Below are positions 24,794 to 33,900 of a stretch of 64,000 nucleotides of DNA, piece after piece; the first letter of the stretch is position 1; every line of letters starts with the position of its first letter. The stretch is from Streptomyces spongiicola. Its GTDB lineage: Bacteria > Actinomycetota > Actinomycetes > Streptomycetales > Streptomycetaceae. The translations under genes were made by a program, and so were the position numbers. Under the pieces are notes generated by a model. The model was not told the origin of the DNA. It did no database searches and saw only the letters and a list, made by a program, of their open reading frames with translations. The DNA is taken from positions 5,295,501 to 5,359,500 of the forward strand of contig NZ_CP029254.1 of NCBI RefSeq assembly GCF_003122365.1. Reading direction: 5' to 3'.

Positions 24794-24876
24794 CGCCCCG
24801 CCCCTGTCGCGCACTGCGAGCTGCGTGTAGATCGGTGTGTCAGTTAGGCAGCGTAAGGGCACCGCCCAGGTCCCGG

Positions 24877-25572
24877 CTACGCAGGGCGAACTGCCAGGTG
24901 GACCACGTCGGGAACGCCTCGTGCAACCGCGATCTCTTCGGTTCTTACCCCGCTGAATCCGGCATTCCGCAACGTCCGCTCGAAATTCTCGGAGGGCTGC
25001 GCCGACCAGACGGCGAGGACCCCTCCGGGGCTCAGGCGCCGGGCGCAGGCCCGCAGCCCGTCCGGTGCGTAGAGGCTGCTGTTGTCCTCGGTGACGGTCC
25101 AGTCGGGGCCGTTGTCGATGTCGAGGCAGAGCGCGTCGTACGTGTCCGAGGTGTGACGCAGATACGCCATCAGGTCCGTGTGCAGGACGGTGGTGCGCGG
25201 ATCGGCCAGTGCCGCGGCGGAGACGCGCCTCAACGGGCCCGTCGTGTGCCAGTCGATGATCGCCGGCTCCCGTTCGGCGACGGCGATCCGGGACCAGCCG
25301 GGCTCGGCCGCCGCGTGGGCCAGGGAGAAGCCGACTCCCAGCCCGCCGATCAGCACGGACGGGTCAGGACGGCCGGCGAGGGCCGTGTGGGCGGCGTCCA
25401 CGAGCAGCCGCTCGGAGCGGCCGTCCGATGTGTCCATCAGAAAGCAGCCGTTGGCGATGATCTCGTGGATCTCCCCGCCGGGACCCCGGCGTTCGCGCAG
25501 CACGACCTCGCCGTACGGGCCTTCGCGCCGGTCGAGGGTCCGGGGGGCGGCGTCGCCGCTGAGGGGGTCCAT
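24877..25572 (-). CDS. Spermidine-synthase-like (PABS-fold) methyltransferase-type protein
   Basis: 231 residues. The N-terminal strand domain (YGEVVLRERRGPGGEIHEII, IANGCFLMDTSDG) and the Rossmann-like core with VLIGGLGVGFSLAHA, the acidic residue after strand 2 (IAVAEREPAIIDW) and YDALCLDIDNGPDW match the spermidine synthase/SpeE-like family. It is shorter than true SpeE and the substrate-binding loop is divergent, so an aminopropyltransferase role is unproven. The ATG at 25572 has TAGCCT ending 8 bases upstream (leaderless). It stands before, and on the same strand as, the two-component operon, 84 bases away. Confidence 0.82.
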   Translation of the reverse strand: MDPLSGDAAPRTLDRREGPYGEVVLRERRGPGGEIHEIIANGCFLMDTSDGRSERLLVDAAHTALAGRPDPSVLIGGLGVGFSLAHAAAEPGWSRIAVAEREPAIIDWHTTGPLRRVSAAALADPRTTVLHTDLMAYLRHTSDTYDALCLDIDNGPDWTVTEDNSSLYAPDGLRACARRLSPGGVLAVWSAQPSENFERTLRNAGFSGVRTEEIAVARGVPDVVHLAVRPA

Positions 25573-25580
25573 GGACGCTC

Positions 25581-25586
25581 AGGCTA
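25581..25586 (-). promoter_or_regulatory. -10 element TAGCCT, leaderless promoter
   Basis: On the minus strand TAGCCT is followed by 8 bases and the ATG of the spermidine-synthase-like gene, with no Shine-Dalgarno sequence. Confidence 0.5.
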
Positions 25587-25744
25587 GTGCGCCTCGGGCG
25601 GGGTTCGCCCGTCGCGACGGGGTGAACGGTGCCCGAGGCGGCCCTGGGGGCTGCGGCCCGATCCCGGCGGCCGGGCGCGCGCCCCGGGATCGCGGACCCC
25701 CGTGGGAGCCGGCCGGGCCCGCGGGCCCGGGCGCGGGGCCGGTG

Positions 25745-25827
25745 CCGGCTCATCGGGATCGGGGGCGGGGGGCCGGGCTCCTCGGGATCGGGGGTGGCGC
25801 CGGCTCCTCGGGCCCTGGGCGGGGTGG
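25745..25827. repeat. Three G-rich direct repeats (27-28 bp) upstream of lon
   Basis: Three diverged units beginning CCGGCTC(A/C)TCGGG and ending in runs of G (starts near 25745, 25773, 25800). The plus strand carries many runs of 4-6 G, so G-quadruplex formation is possible. The rest of the 25573-25918 spacer has no gene. Confidence 0.65.
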
Positions 25828-25918
25828 GCCGGGGGAGCGGGCCGCGGGGTCGCCTACCTCGACGAGAGGTATCGCTCACAGCGAACACCTGCCCGGGAAC
25901 ATCGAAGACCTCCTCTGC

Positions 25919-25939
25919 ATTGAGTCGATGTAACTCAAC
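25919..25939. promoter_or_regulatory. HAIR element (HspR binding site) in front of lon
   Basis: The inverted repeat TTGAGT-N7-ACTCAA at 25920-25938 matches the HspR consensus CTTGAGT-N7-ACTCAAG except for the outermost base on each side. It ends about 22 bases before the lon start codon. HspR repression of lon through such a site is established in Streptomyces; here it is inferred from the match. Confidence 0.9.
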
Positions 25940-25960
25940 TTGACTGCCGAAGGGGAGATC

Positions 25961-28363
25961 ATGGCTCCGACGCCCGCACCGCTCACCCTGCCTGTGCTTC
26001 CGCTCGACGACGAGGTCGTACTGCCCGGGATGGTGGTGCCGCTCGACCTGTCCGACAACGAGGTACGGGCCGCGGTGGAAGCCGCCCAGGCAGCGGCGCG
26101 AGCGGAGCCGGGAAAGCCGCGGGTGCTGCTCGTCCCCCGGATCGACGGCACCTACGCCGCCACCGGTGTGCTCGGCACCGTGGAACAGGTCGGACGGCTC
26201 TCCGACGGAGACCCCGGCGCCCTGATCCGCGGCCGCAGCCGGGTACGCGTCGGTGCCGGTACGACCGGTCCCGGCGGCGCCCTGTGGATCCACGGCACCC
26301 TCATCGACGAGACGCTGCCCGACCCGCTGCCCGGTTCGGTCACCGAACTCGTGAAGGAGTACAAGGCCCTCGCCACCAGCTGGCTGCGCAGGCGCGGGGC
26401 GTGGCAGGTCGTGGACCGCGTCCAGCAGATCGACGACGTCCCGGCGCTCGCCGACAACGCCGGCTACTCGCCCTTCCTGTCCACCGCGCAGAAGGTCGAG
26501 CTGCTGGAGACCAGCGACCCGGTCGCCCGGCTCAGGCTCGCCACCGAGCAGCTCCGCGAGCACCTCGCCGAGCAGGACGTGGCCGAGTCGATCGCCAAGG
26601 ACGTCCAGGAGGGCGTCGACAAGCAGCAGCGCGAGTTCCTGCTGCGCCGCCAGCTCGACGCGGTCCGCAGGGAACTGCGCGAACTGGGCGGCGAGTCCGA
26701 CGGCGAGGAGTCCGACGACTACCGCGCCCGGGTCGAGGCCGCCGACCTCCCGGAGAAGGTCCGCGAGGCCGCTCTGAAGGAGGTCGACAAGCTCGAGCGC
26801 GCCAGCGACCAGAGCCCCGAGGGCTCCTGGATCCGCACGTGGCTCGACACCGTCCTCGAACTGCCCTGGAGCGAACGCACCGAGGACGCCTACGACATCA
26901 GGGGAGCCAGGGCCGTCCTGGACGCCGAGCATGCCGGCCTGGACGACGTGAAGGAGCGGATCACCGAGTACCTCGCGGTCCGCAAGCGGCGCTCCGACCG
27001 CGGACTCGGCGTGGTCGGCGGCCGGCGCGGCGGCGCGGTCCTGGCGCTCGTCGGCCCGCCCGGCGTGGGCAAGACCTCGCTCGGCGAGTCCGTCGCGCAC
27101 GCGATGGGACGCAAGTTCGTCCGCGTCGCGCTCGGCGGCGTCCGGGACGAGGCGGAGATCCGCGGCCACCGGCGCACCTACGTCGGCGCGCTGCCCGGCC
27201 GGATCGTCCGCGCCGTCAAGGAGGCCGGCTCGATGAACCCGGTGGTCCTCCTCGACGAGATCGACAAGGTGGGCTCCGACTTCCGGGGCGATCCCGCGGC
27301 GGCGCTCCTCGAAGTCCTCGACCCGGCACAGAACCACACGTTCCGCGACCACTACCTGGAGGTCGAACTCGACCTGTCGGACGTGGTCTTCCTGGCCACC
27401 GCCAACGTCCTGGAGGCTGTTCCGGAGGCACTGCTCGACCGGATGGAGCTGGTCAGGCTCGACGGCTACACCGAGGACGAGAAGGTCGTCATCGCCCGGG
27501 ACCACCTGCTCCCGCGCCAGCTGGAGCGAGCCGGCCTGGAGCCGGGCGAGGTGGCCCTGGAGGAGTCGGCACTGCGCAGGATGGCGGGCGAGTACACCCG
27601 CGAGGCGGGCGTGCGGAACCTGGAGCGTGCGATCGCCAGGCTGCTCCGCAAGGTCGCGGCCCAGCACGAGCTGGGCCGGCGGGAGCTGCCCTTCACCGTC
27701 GGCGACGGCGACCTGCGCGCCCTGATCGGCCGGCCGCACCATGTGCCCGAGTCCGCGCAGGACCCGTCGGAGCGCCGCACCGCCGTGCCGGGCGTGGCCA
27801 CGGGGCTCGCGGTCACCGGTGCCGGGGGCGACGTCCTCTACGTCGAGGCGTCGCTGGCCGACCCGGAGACCGGTGCCTCCGGACTCACCCTCACCGGTCA
27901 GCTCGGCGACGTCATGAAGGAGTCCGCACAGATCGCACTGAGCTTCCTCCGCTCGCACGGTGCGGAACTGGAGCTTCCCGTCGGCGATCTGAAGGACCGC
28001 GGCGCGCACATCCACTTCCCGGCGGGAGCGGTCCCGAAGGACGGGCCGAGCGCGGGCATCACGATGACGACCGCGCTGGCGTCGCTGCTCTCCGGCCGCC
28101 CGGCCCGCACGGACGTGGCGATGACCGGTGAGGTGTCGCTGACCGGGCGGGTGCTGCCCATCGGCGGTGTGAAGCAGAAGCTGCTGGCCGCGCACCGCGC
28201 CGGGATCACCACGGTCGTGATCCCCAAGCGCAACGAGGCCGATCTGGACGACGTCCCCGCCGAGGTCCTGGAGAAGCTGGAGGTGCACCCCGTGACGGAC
28301 GTCCGCCAGGTCCTCCGGATCGCGCTGTCCCCGGCCGAGGTGCCGGTGCCGGCCGCGGCGTGA
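25961..28363 (+). CDS. lon: ATP-dependent protease Lon
   Basis: 800 residues, full length for bacterial LonA. The N-terminal substrate-binding LON domain is at about residues 10-200 (LPVLPLDDEVVLPGMVVPLD), followed by a coiled-coil linker (QQREFLLRRQLDAVRREL). The AAA+ module has Walker A GPPGVGKTS (about residue 365) and Walker B PVVLLDEIDKVG. The protease domain has the catalytic Ser in KDGPSAGITM (about residue 697) and the Lys in the following VLPIGGVKQKLLAA. It degrades misfolded and regulatory proteins in the cytoplasm as a hexamer. ATG 25961 has GGGGAGATC upstream. The HAIR operator indicates heat-shock control by HspR. Confidence 0.98.
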   Translation: MAPTPAPLTLPVLPLDDEVVLPGMVVPLDLSDNEVRAAVEAAQAAARAEPGKPRVLLVPRIDGTYAATGVLGTVEQVGRLSDGDPGALIRGRSRVRVGAGTTGPGGALWIHGTLIDETLPDPLPGSVTELVKEYKALATSWLRRRGAWQVVDRVQQIDDVPALADNAGYSPFLSTAQKVELLETSDPVARLRLATEQLREHLAEQDVAESIAKDVQEGVDKQQREFLLRRQLDAVRRELRELGGESDGEESDDYRARVEAADLPEKVREAALKEVDKLERASDQSPEGSWIRTWLDTVLELPWSERTEDAYDIRGARAVLDAEHAGLDDVKERITEYLAVRKRRSDRGLGVVGGRRGGAVLALVGPPGVGKTSLGESVAHAMGRKFVRVALGGVRDEAEIRGHRRTYVGALPGRIVRAVKEAGSMNPVVLLDEIDKVGSDFRGDPAAALLEVLDPAQNHTFRDHYLEVELDLSDVVFLATANVLEAVPEALLDRMELVRLDGYTEDEKVVIARDHLLPRQLERAGLEPGEVALEESALRRMAGEYTREAGVRNLERAIARLLRKVAAQHELGRRELPFTVGDGDLRALIGRPHHVPESAQDPSERRTAVPGVATGLAVTGAGGDVLYVEASLADPETGASGLTLTGQLGDVMKESAQIALSFLRSHGAELELPVGDLKDRGAHIHFPAGAVPKDGPSAGITMTTALASLLSGRPARTDVAMTGEVSLTGRVLPIGGVKQKLLAAHRAGITTVVIPKRNEADLDDVPAEVLEKLEVHPVTDVRQVLRIALSPAEVPVPAAA

Positions 28364-28380
28364 GCGCGGGGCACCGTCCC

Positions 28381-28425
28381 GCCGGTCGCCGTCTGGCCGG
28401 TCGCTGTCTGGCCGGTCGCCGTACG
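28381..28425. repeat. Three tandem copies of a 15-bp unit (GCCGGTCGCCGTCTG)
   Basis: Copies start at 28381, 28396 and 28411, differing by one to three bases. The last copy forms part of the left arm of the lon terminator. Confidence 0.8.
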
Positions 28426-28462
28426 CCGCCCCGCGCCCGAGCGGGCGGCATACGGCGACCGG
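28412..28462 (+). terminator. lon terminator, 20-bp arms with one mismatch
   Basis: The arm CCGGTCGCCGTACGCCGCCC (28412-28431) pairs with 28443-28462 apart from one C/A mismatch; the loop is 11 bases. It lies about 50 bases after the lon stop. Confidence 0.8.
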
Positions 28463-28590
28463 CCGTTCCGGCTTTCCGCGCGTCGTGGCGATGGCCGTTC
28501 CCGCTCCCCGCGCGTCGTGGCGACGGCCGTTCCCGCTCCCCGCGCGTCGTGGCGACGGCCGTTCCCGCTCCCCGCGCGTCGCCGTGACCG
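28463..28590. repeat. Four tandem copies of a 32-bp unit, no spacers
   Basis: Copies at 28463-28494, 28495-28526, 28527-28558 and 28559-28590 (core GCTCCCCGCGCGTCGTGGCG); the middle two are identical. They are contiguous, so this is not a CRISPR array. Confidence 0.9.
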
Positions 28591-28712
28591 GGTCGGGAGG
28601 TGGAGCCGGTGCCTGCCGTCGGCCGGTGCCTGCGAAATACTGGGTGAGCTGCGGTGACGGCGGTCGCCGAAGAGGACTCTCGTCTCCGGGAGAGCGCGTG
28701 AAGGGTGCTGAC

Positions 28713-29207
28713 GTGCACGGAAGCGGTAGGGGGAAGGACACCGGGCCGAGGGGAGGCGACGGCACGGACCAGGAGTTCCATGAGTTCCTGTCCCTGGAGC
28801 GGGAGTTGGCCGTCTTTCTGCGCCGGGCCCGGGCCAGCTCCGGCGAGATGGCCCGCGAGGTGCATCCCGGACTGGAGCCCTCGGCGTACGGACTGCTCGT
28901 ACGGCTGGACGAGTCCGGCGCTCAGCGTGCCACCGATCTCGCCGGGTACTTCGGCGTCGGCAAGGCGACGATGAGCCGGCAGCTGCGCGCGCTGGACGAG
29001 CTGGGCCTGGTCACCCGGGAGCCCGACCCGGCCGACGGCCGCGCCTCCCTCGTCCGGCTGACCGACGAGGGACGCACCCGCTTCCGGGCCGTACGGAAGG
29101 CCCGGCGCGACCGCTATGTGCGCAAGCTGGCCGGCTGGGATCGCGGGGAGGTCGCGGAACTGGCCCGTCTGCTGCACCAGCTCAACGCCCGGTCCGAGGA
29201 GGGCTGA
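28713..29207 (+). CDS. MarR-family transcriptional regulator
   Basis: 164 residues from GTG 28713, with AAGGG 7 bases upstream; GTG 28698, with GGGAGA 4 bases upstream, is an alternative adding five residues. The winged helix includes LEPSAYGLLVRLDESGAQRA, LAGYFGVGKATMSRQLRALD (recognition helix) and the wing LVTREPDPADGRASLVRLTD, all standard MarR. N- and C-terminal helices would form the dimer. It lies alone after lon. The C-terminal codons run into a GGGCTGAG-type microrepeat. Target genes are not evident. Confidence 0.9.
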   Translation: MHGSGRGKDTGPRGGDGTDQEFHEFLSLERELAVFLRRARASSGEMAREVHPGLEPSAYGLLVRLDESGAQRATDLAGYFGVGKATMSRQLRALDELGLVTREPDPADGRASLVRLTDEGRTRFRAVRKARRDRYVRKLAGWDRGEVAELARLLHQLNARSEEG

Positions 29208-29753
29208 GAAGGGCTGAGGAAGGCCGCGATGGGCCGAGGAGGGTCGCGATGGGCCGCGAAGGGCCGAGGAGTCCCGGCTCGCCGGCCCGGATCTTGTCCC
29301 CCCTCGCACGGGGCCCTGCTCTTCGGCCCCCGGCCCTGGCCGCTGTCCCGGCTCCCGCCCGGCTCCCCTGCGGCACCTTCCCGGCTCCCGCCCGGCCCCA
29401 CTCCCGGACCCGCCCGGCCCTGGCCGCTGTCCCGGCTCCCCTGCGGCACCTTCCCCGCTCCCGCCCGGCCACACTCCCGGACCCGCCCGGCCTCACTCCC
29501 GGCCCCCGCCCGGCCCCGCCCGGCCCCCTGCAAGTACCTCTACTACCACCCTCCCCGCCTTCTCCTGGCCTTCTCCTGGCCTCCGCCTGGCCTCCGCCTG
29601 GCACCGACCCGGGCCCGCGGTGCCCTCGGCGGCGCCCGGCAACCCGGCGCCCGCCTCTCCTCCGCTCCCGGGTCCGGCCCGGACCGGCCTCGTCCCGCGA
29701 GCGCGGCACGCTCGTCGCCGAGACGCCGCACGCAGGTCCCCGCCGTAAGGGAT
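29208..29753. repeat. Non-coding, strongly strand-asymmetric spacer with an 84/73-bp duplication
   Basis: 29208-29280 is a purine-rich run of GGGCCG(A/C)GGA-like repeats. From 29285 to about 29600 the plus strand becomes extremely C/T-rich. Within it 29332-29415 is repeated at 29416-29488 with an 11-base deletion (both begin GGCCCTGGCCGCTGTCCCGG). No gene is visible on either strand. Confidence 0.8.
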
Positions 29754-30563
29754 TCAGGCCCCCGGGGGTCCGACCGGGTCCTGGAACTCCGCGTACACCG
29801 CGGTCGCGTCGTCGTGGATCTTCCAGCGCTTCCCGCCGCCCCGGCCGGCGTCCGCCGTCTCCAGCGCCCGCACCCGGCCGACCAGCCCGTGCGGCCCCTC
29901 CTTGCGCAGCAGCCCCATGAGTTCCGCCCAGCTCCCCTCCGAGAAGAGGTCGGTCCAGCGGGACGCCCCGTCGGTGAGGGCGGCCACCGCCCGAACGTCC
30001 CCACGCGGAGTCGTGCCCGTGACCGCCCGCGCCGCCACCCCCGGGTCCGCGGCCGCCGTGAAGAAGCCGCCGTCCTGGTTGCGCAGGGCGTCCGTCGCGC
30101 TGACGGAGCGGAGGACCTCCCTCGGGATGCGGTCGAGCCGGTCGTCCAGCACGGCGTGCACGACCCCGTTCGGCGACTCCAGCAGAAGCGTCGAGTCCGA
30201 GAGGACCAGGTGCTCGACCGACTCGCCGTCCCAGCGAACCGCGACCACCGTTGCCTGAGGCGTACGGGCGTGAGAAAGGTCACAGCTCTCGCGGTGGGTG
30301 TCGGCGGTACGCCGGATGGACAGGGCCAGCACCTCGGACAGGGGCATATCCCTGCGCGAACCGGACAGTTCGAGAAGCGCGCCGCCCAGGTGCGAGGTGA
30401 ACCAGGGGACGCCGTGCACACAGCCGTCGCCGCCGCGGGGCGGCGTCACCCCGTCGAGGACCACGAGCGATCCGCCCTGGCCCGTGGCCGGGAGGGAGAG
30501 TGACGCCCAGTCCTCGTTCGGGCGTTCGGCGGTGCCGGGCACGGAGGCGAGCTCGAAGCGCAT
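29754..30563 (-). CDS. PP2C-family protein serine/threonine phosphatase
   Basis: 269 residues. PP2C motifs in order are RPNEDWASL (motif 1, metal-binding Asp), LVVLDGVTPPRGGDGC (motif 2, DG), ATVVAVRWDGES (strand), VAALTDGASRWTDL (DG motif 8) and KIHDDATAVY (DD of motif 11, where family usage is DDxT). It should dephosphorylate phospho-Ser/Thr with two metal ions in the cytoplasm; it lacks the membrane and sensor domains of larger PP2Cs. ATG 30563 follows a CAGACT -10-like element by 8 bases, suggesting a leaderless mRNA. It is divergent from the conservon; a functional link is only suggested by position. Confidence 0.87.
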   Translation of the reverse strand: MRFELASVPGTAERPNEDWASLSLPATGQGGSLVVLDGVTPPRGGDGCVHGVPWFTSHLGGALLELSGSRRDMPLSEVLALSIRRTADTHRESCDLSHARTPQATVVAVRWDGESVEHLVLSDSTLLLESPNGVVHAVLDDRLDRIPREVLRSVSATDALRNQDGGFFTAAADPGVAARAVTGTTPRGDVRAVAALTDGASRWTDLFSEGSWAELMGLLRKEGPHGLVGRVRALETADAGRGGGKRWKIHDDATAVYAEFQDPVGPPGA

Positions 30564-30926
30564 GGCCCCCAGTCTGCATGAGCCGACACGTTTTCTTCAC
30601 GAAGCCTGCAAGGGCGTGGAATTGGTCTCCACCAGCGGCTCGACCTGGGTGTTCTCGGCGGAACCGGCGGCCCCGTGGAGCTGCGGGCGGGCATCTTGCC
30701 AAAGCGCGGGCCGAAGGTCCAACTGATCCTCTGTGCACAGGGAAAGTGCAATTGCGAACGGGTTGTTTGCCAACTCCGGAGTCGTGTTCACTCGTTCGTG
30801 TGGCGGAGCGGCCGATGAGCGCCCCCCTCTTGAAGCCGCTGGGATGGTCGTGGATCGTGCCAGAGGTGGGGGACTCGCGTGTGATGACCGGTCGTCACCT
30901 CTGCTTCATGGGCGGACGAGTCAGGA
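30564..30926. other. Divergent promoter region between PP2C gene and conservon
   Basis: No gene. GC content drops between about 30700 and 30800 (for example GTGCAATTGCGAACGGGTTG), as expected for promoters. No confident -35/-10 pair or known operator was identified. Confidence 0.4.
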
Positions 30927-33900
30927 ATGCGAGCACCGGTGCAGAAGAAGCGGCCTCGGGGCAAGGGCAGCACGGACGGTACGGCCTCTTCGGGGCCCGC
31001 GGCACCGCAGGTGCCCTCGTCGCCCGCGATCCCCTCGGCGACGTCGGACGGTCGTGCGGCTGCCGTGCCCCCGGCGTACACGGGACCCTCGGCCGAGGCC
31101 CGGGCGGCCTCCGACCCCGCGCTCCTCCCCGGCGGGCGCCCCGTACGGGTACGCCGCCGGCTGGTGGCGGGCGTCGCCGCCATCACCCTCACGGTCGCGG
31201 CCGCCGGTGCTCCGGCGATCCTCCTCGCCTCCGACGACCTGACCGAGTCCCAGCGGCTCGTCACCCTCGCCGAGCTCAACCGCCAGGCCGTCACCCTGGC
31301 CCACTCCCTCGCCGACGAGCGCGACGAGGTCACCGCGTACATCGCGGCAGGCCGCGAGGACCAGCAGGGCGACAAGAAGGACCGCCGCGAGATCTCCGGC
31401 AACCGCAGCGCCCGAGTCGACCGGCAGATAGACGAGATCCGGGGCAACGTCCCGGCCGACCACGCCGACCTGCGCCGTGGCCTCGGCACCGTGAACTCCG
31501 TCCGGCGCGCCGCGCTCACCGGCGAGGGCGCCGCCATCGAGGCGTACAAGGCGTACACCGACATCATCGAAGGGCTGCACGCTCTCGCCGGGGAACTCGC
31601 CGAGACGACGCCCGCCCGCGCCGCCGAGGCCACCCGCGCGCCGGCGGCCCTCGGCCTCGCGGTCGAGCAGGCGTCCGCCACCCGCGGCCTGCTGCTCGCC
31701 GCGCTGTCCGTGCCCGGCCAGACGAGCGACGGCCCCTCCTACGACCCGATCACGGGGCTGCCCGTCGAGAACGAGGACGACGCCCGAACCGAGGCCGCCC
31801 GCGACGTCCTCAGCGCTGCGGCGCAGCAGGCGCGCGTCCGCGAGCTCGCCGCGCTCGCCGACTTCGACCAGGTGGCGGGAACCGAGGCCCGCGGCCGGCT
31901 CACCGGCACCGTCACCGGCCCCGACGTCAAGACGGCCGAGGCCTATCTCACCCGCCTCACGGACCAGCCCGAACTCTCCGAGAAGGACCGCGCGTCCAAC
32001 CGCGAGAAGCTCGAGGCCTCGCTGTCCGCCAGGATCGAGCAGATGCGCGGCGTCGAGTCCGCGCTCGCGTCCGCCCAGGTCGAGCGCCTGGAGCAGCTCC
32101 GCGACGACGACGTCACCGCCCTGGAACTGCGCATCGCCCTGCTCGGTGGCTGCCTGCTCGTCGCCATCGGCGTCTCCGCGGCCGTCGCCCGCACCCTCAC
32201 GCGCCCGCTGGCCGTGCTCCGTATCGGGGCGGCCCGCCTCGCGGGGGCGCCCGAGGGTGAGGAGCCGATCCGTTTCACCGGCCGCAACGACGAGTTCGCC
32301 CAGGTCGTGCGGTCGCTCAACATCCTGCATGGCAAGCTGGTGGACCTTGCCGCCCGCAGTCGGCACCTGGACACCGAGAGCGGTGAACCGGACTCCTCCC
32401 GGCAGGAGTTCACCGCCCAGCGGGCCGAACTCCAGGAGCGCACGGCCGAGGTCACGGAGCAGCTGGCCAAGCTGCGCCGCACGGTGGGCCACACCTTCGT
32501 CAACCTCGCCCTGCGCACCCTCGGTCTCGTCGAGCGCCAGCTGGGGGTCATCGAGGGCCTGGAGGAGCGGGAGCAGGACCCGGACCGCCTCGCCACCCTC
32601 TTCAAGCTCGACCACATGGCCACGGTGATGCGCCGCCACAGCGAGAACCTGCTGGTCCTCGCCGGAGCCGAGCACGGCCACAGCCACCCCGGCCCGGTGC
32701 CGCTGGTCGACGTCATGCGCGCCGCGGTGAGCGAGATCGAGCGGTACGAGCGCGTCACCATCCAGTCCCTGCCGCCGCACGCCCACATCGCCGGGTTCGC
32801 AGCCGACGACCTGAGCCACCTCGTGGCGGAACTGCTGGAGAACGCCGCGTCCTTCTCGCCCCCGGACGCCCAGGTCCAGCTCTCCGGATGGCTGCTGGAG
32901 AGCGGCGAGATCATGCTCTCCGTCCAGGACGAGGGCATCGGGATGGCCCCTGACCGGCTCGAGGAAGTCAACACGCGCCTGGCGTCCACCGAGCGGGCGG
33001 ACGACCTCGACCCCGCTGAGAACGGCGAGGGACTGGGGCTGCAGGTGGCCGGCCTGCTGGCCCGTCGCCACGGTGTGCGGGTCCAGCTGCGAGAGCAGAA
33101 GGGCGGCGGAATCGCCGCCGTGGTGGTCCTTCCGCAGGGACTGCTGCCGGAAGGCCCGGCGACGGCCTCGCGGCAGACCGTTCCCGTGCCCGGTGCCGGT
33201 CCGGCGGTGAGCCTCCCCGGCTCGGTCGCGGAGGCCAACTCCAACGCACTGCCCGGCCGGCGCGTCCCCGTCGGCGACCCGCTGGTCGCCGCGGCCGAGC
33301 AGGCCGTCCAGGACGCCGGAGTGGACGGGGCGGGGACCGGGTCCGCCGTGCCGGGGCCCCGAACGCCCTCCGAGCCGGCGAGCGGCGCGGCGAGTGGGAC
33401 GGTGAGCGGGGCGGTCAGCGGCGCGGTGACTGGGACGTCGAGCGGGGCGGTCAGCGGCGCGGCGAGTGGGACGGGCACGGAACACGGGGCCACGACGTCC
33501 GGTGCAGGGTCCTTCGCGCCGGGGCCCGCCGTGGGGCAGACGGGTGGCGACGCCGGTGCCGCTCCCGGGTCTTCGCCCTTCGGGCCTGAGGCGTCTCCCG
33601 GCCGTTCCCCCTTCGCACCCGAACCCTCGAACGCTCCTGCCGCCTTCGTGACCGAGGCCGAGCAGCCGCACAGTCCGGACGGCGAGCCCGTCCCCGGCAG
33701 CGGGTACGGCCGAGACGGCGAACACGGGCGTGGTGAGCAGGGCCACGGCGGTGAGCAGGGCCACGGCGGTGAGCAGAGCCACGGCGGTGACCATGGGCAC
33801 GGCGGCGAGTACGGCCTTGACGGTGGTCAAGGCCGCGGTGCTGACCACGGGCACGGTGCTGACCACGGGCACGGTGCTGACCACGGGCACGGCGGTGAGG

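Noticed and set aside
28463..28590. CRISPR array
   Set aside because: The 32-bp repeats are contiguous with no unique spacers and no cas genes are present.
25364..28765. Minus-strand open frame of about 1130 codons opposite lon
   Set aside because: Antisense shadow of lon with Val/Asp/Gln-rich composition, no start signal and no motif.
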